DNA of 40,603 nt from an uncultured Eubacteriales bacterium (GTDB taxonomy: Bacteria > Bacillota > Clostridia > Christensenellales > Aristaeellaceae): contig CADANQ010000016.1 in the NCBI GenBank assembly GCA_902789365.1, positions 1 to 40,603 on the forward strand, in the 5' to 3' direction. Positions within the stretch are counted from its first letter, which is position 1. Each line of letters opens with the position of its first letter. Under the pieces are notes generated by a model. It was not told the DNA's origin and did no database searches. It saw only the letters and a program-made list of their open reading frames with translations. The translations under genes were made by a program, and so were the position numbers. Of the stretch, positions 40,351 through 40,603 are shown in pieces.

Positions 40351-40478
40351 AAATATCAGTCCGCGGCTTCCTTCCGGACGGTCCGCCGGAGCGCACGTCT
40401 GTCCGCGGTTTTAAAGGCCTCTTGTAACTGTTCAGTCGTGTGTGAAGGAGAACAAACGTAAGGCAGCAGTGGGGAGGT

Positions 40479-40500
40479 ATCGGAGGGAGCTCCCTCCGAT
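40479..40500. repeat. 22-bp perfect palindrome in the right-end intergenic stretch
   Basis: The sequence is ATCGGAGGGAG followed directly by its own reverse complement CTCCCTCCGAT, with no loop. From 40277 to the window end I see no convincing gene; a minus-strand frame open to 40432 exists but I do not trust it. The palindrome could be part of a dispersed intergenic repeat or a protein-binding site. Confidence 0.6.
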
Positions 40501-40603
40501 TATAATCCGCTTCAGCGGCGTGTAACGGCTGATCGGGTACACGGTCCCGATGCCGCCCCGGCGAGGGGTGAAGCGGAACGACACCCCGAACCGTTCCCGC
40601 AGG

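Noticed and set aside
40432..40602. Minus-strand frame open for 56 codons to the right edge, ending in TGA at 40432-40434
   Set aside because: It contains the 22-bp palindrome, shows no family resemblance I recognise, and long open frames are common in this GC-rich DNA. It may be a real partial gene, but I cannot support it.
1..40603. CRISPR arrays, tRNA and rRNA genes
   Set aside because: I saw no evenly spaced repeats of 24-40 bases and no tRNA-like cloverleaf or rRNA segments on reading both strands by eye; a tRNA search program would be needed to exclude them fully.

Overview
The window looks like chromosomal DNA from a high-GC, anaerobic, Gram-positive (Firmicutes, Clostridia-like) bacterium. 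The evidence is a sporulation/cell-division-type WhiA, a c-di-AMP phosphodiesterase of the PgpH type inside the phoH-pgpH-ybeY-cdd-era neighbourhood, LplABC-type sugar ABC transport genes, a YitT-family protein, strong Shine-Dalgarno sequences and TTGACA/TATAAT-type promoters. A rumen or gut lineage is my inference, not something the sequence proves.

Layout. 1-253 is the end of tuf. 357-3168 (minus) is manA-murB-whiA. 3247-6829 (minus) is an overlapping operon of a membrane protein, an RsuA-type pseudouridine synthase, an RsmC-like methyltransferase and an M20 dipeptidase. 7007-13176 (plus) is a PHP phosphatase followed by phoH, pgpH, a fused ybeY-cdd gene and era, closed by a bidirectional terminator. 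13235-20660 is a mixed region: a double GNAT protein, a cysteine-rich SH3 exported protein, a truncated IS5-type transposase, a Tet(M)-like ribosomal-protection GTPase with a non-canonical tip loop, a small exported protein, an AEC transporter and a decayed AAA ATPase. 20856-26758 (minus) is a sugar ABC transporter operon (two permeases, binding protein) with a GH2 beta-galactosidase behind an intercistronic terminator. 27087-29350 (minus) is yitT, a chorismate mutase-ACT protein and a sugar-phosphate isomerase-like protein. 29608-30576 is an exported protein of unknown function.

30596-40177 (minus) is a molybdenum (or tungsten) cofactor region. One long operon holds modA-modB-modC-moeA-moeA2-moaA-moaC-mog/MOSC; a second, upstream operon holds a THEP1-like NTPase, an FdhD-like protein and MobB. 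Together they cover oxyanion uptake, the first cofactor step, metal insertion and nucleotide addition or delivery. MoaD/MoaE and any molybdoenzyme are outside the window. The mod operon has a consensus promoter and a leader of about 340 nt that holds two similar RNA folds in tandem, an intrinsic terminator between them, and a hairpin over the modA ribosome-binding site. The folds share the core blocks of the Moco/Tuco riboswitch as I know it from the E. coli moaA leader. This leader is the most interesting regulatory structure I found.

Other observations worth attention are the YbeY-cytidine deaminase fusion with an internal start, the FdhD-like protein lacking the CxxC sulfurtransferase motif, the Cys-tailed MoeA homologue, and a probable CTG start for the pseudouridine synthase. 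I found no tRNA, rRNA or CRISPR array.
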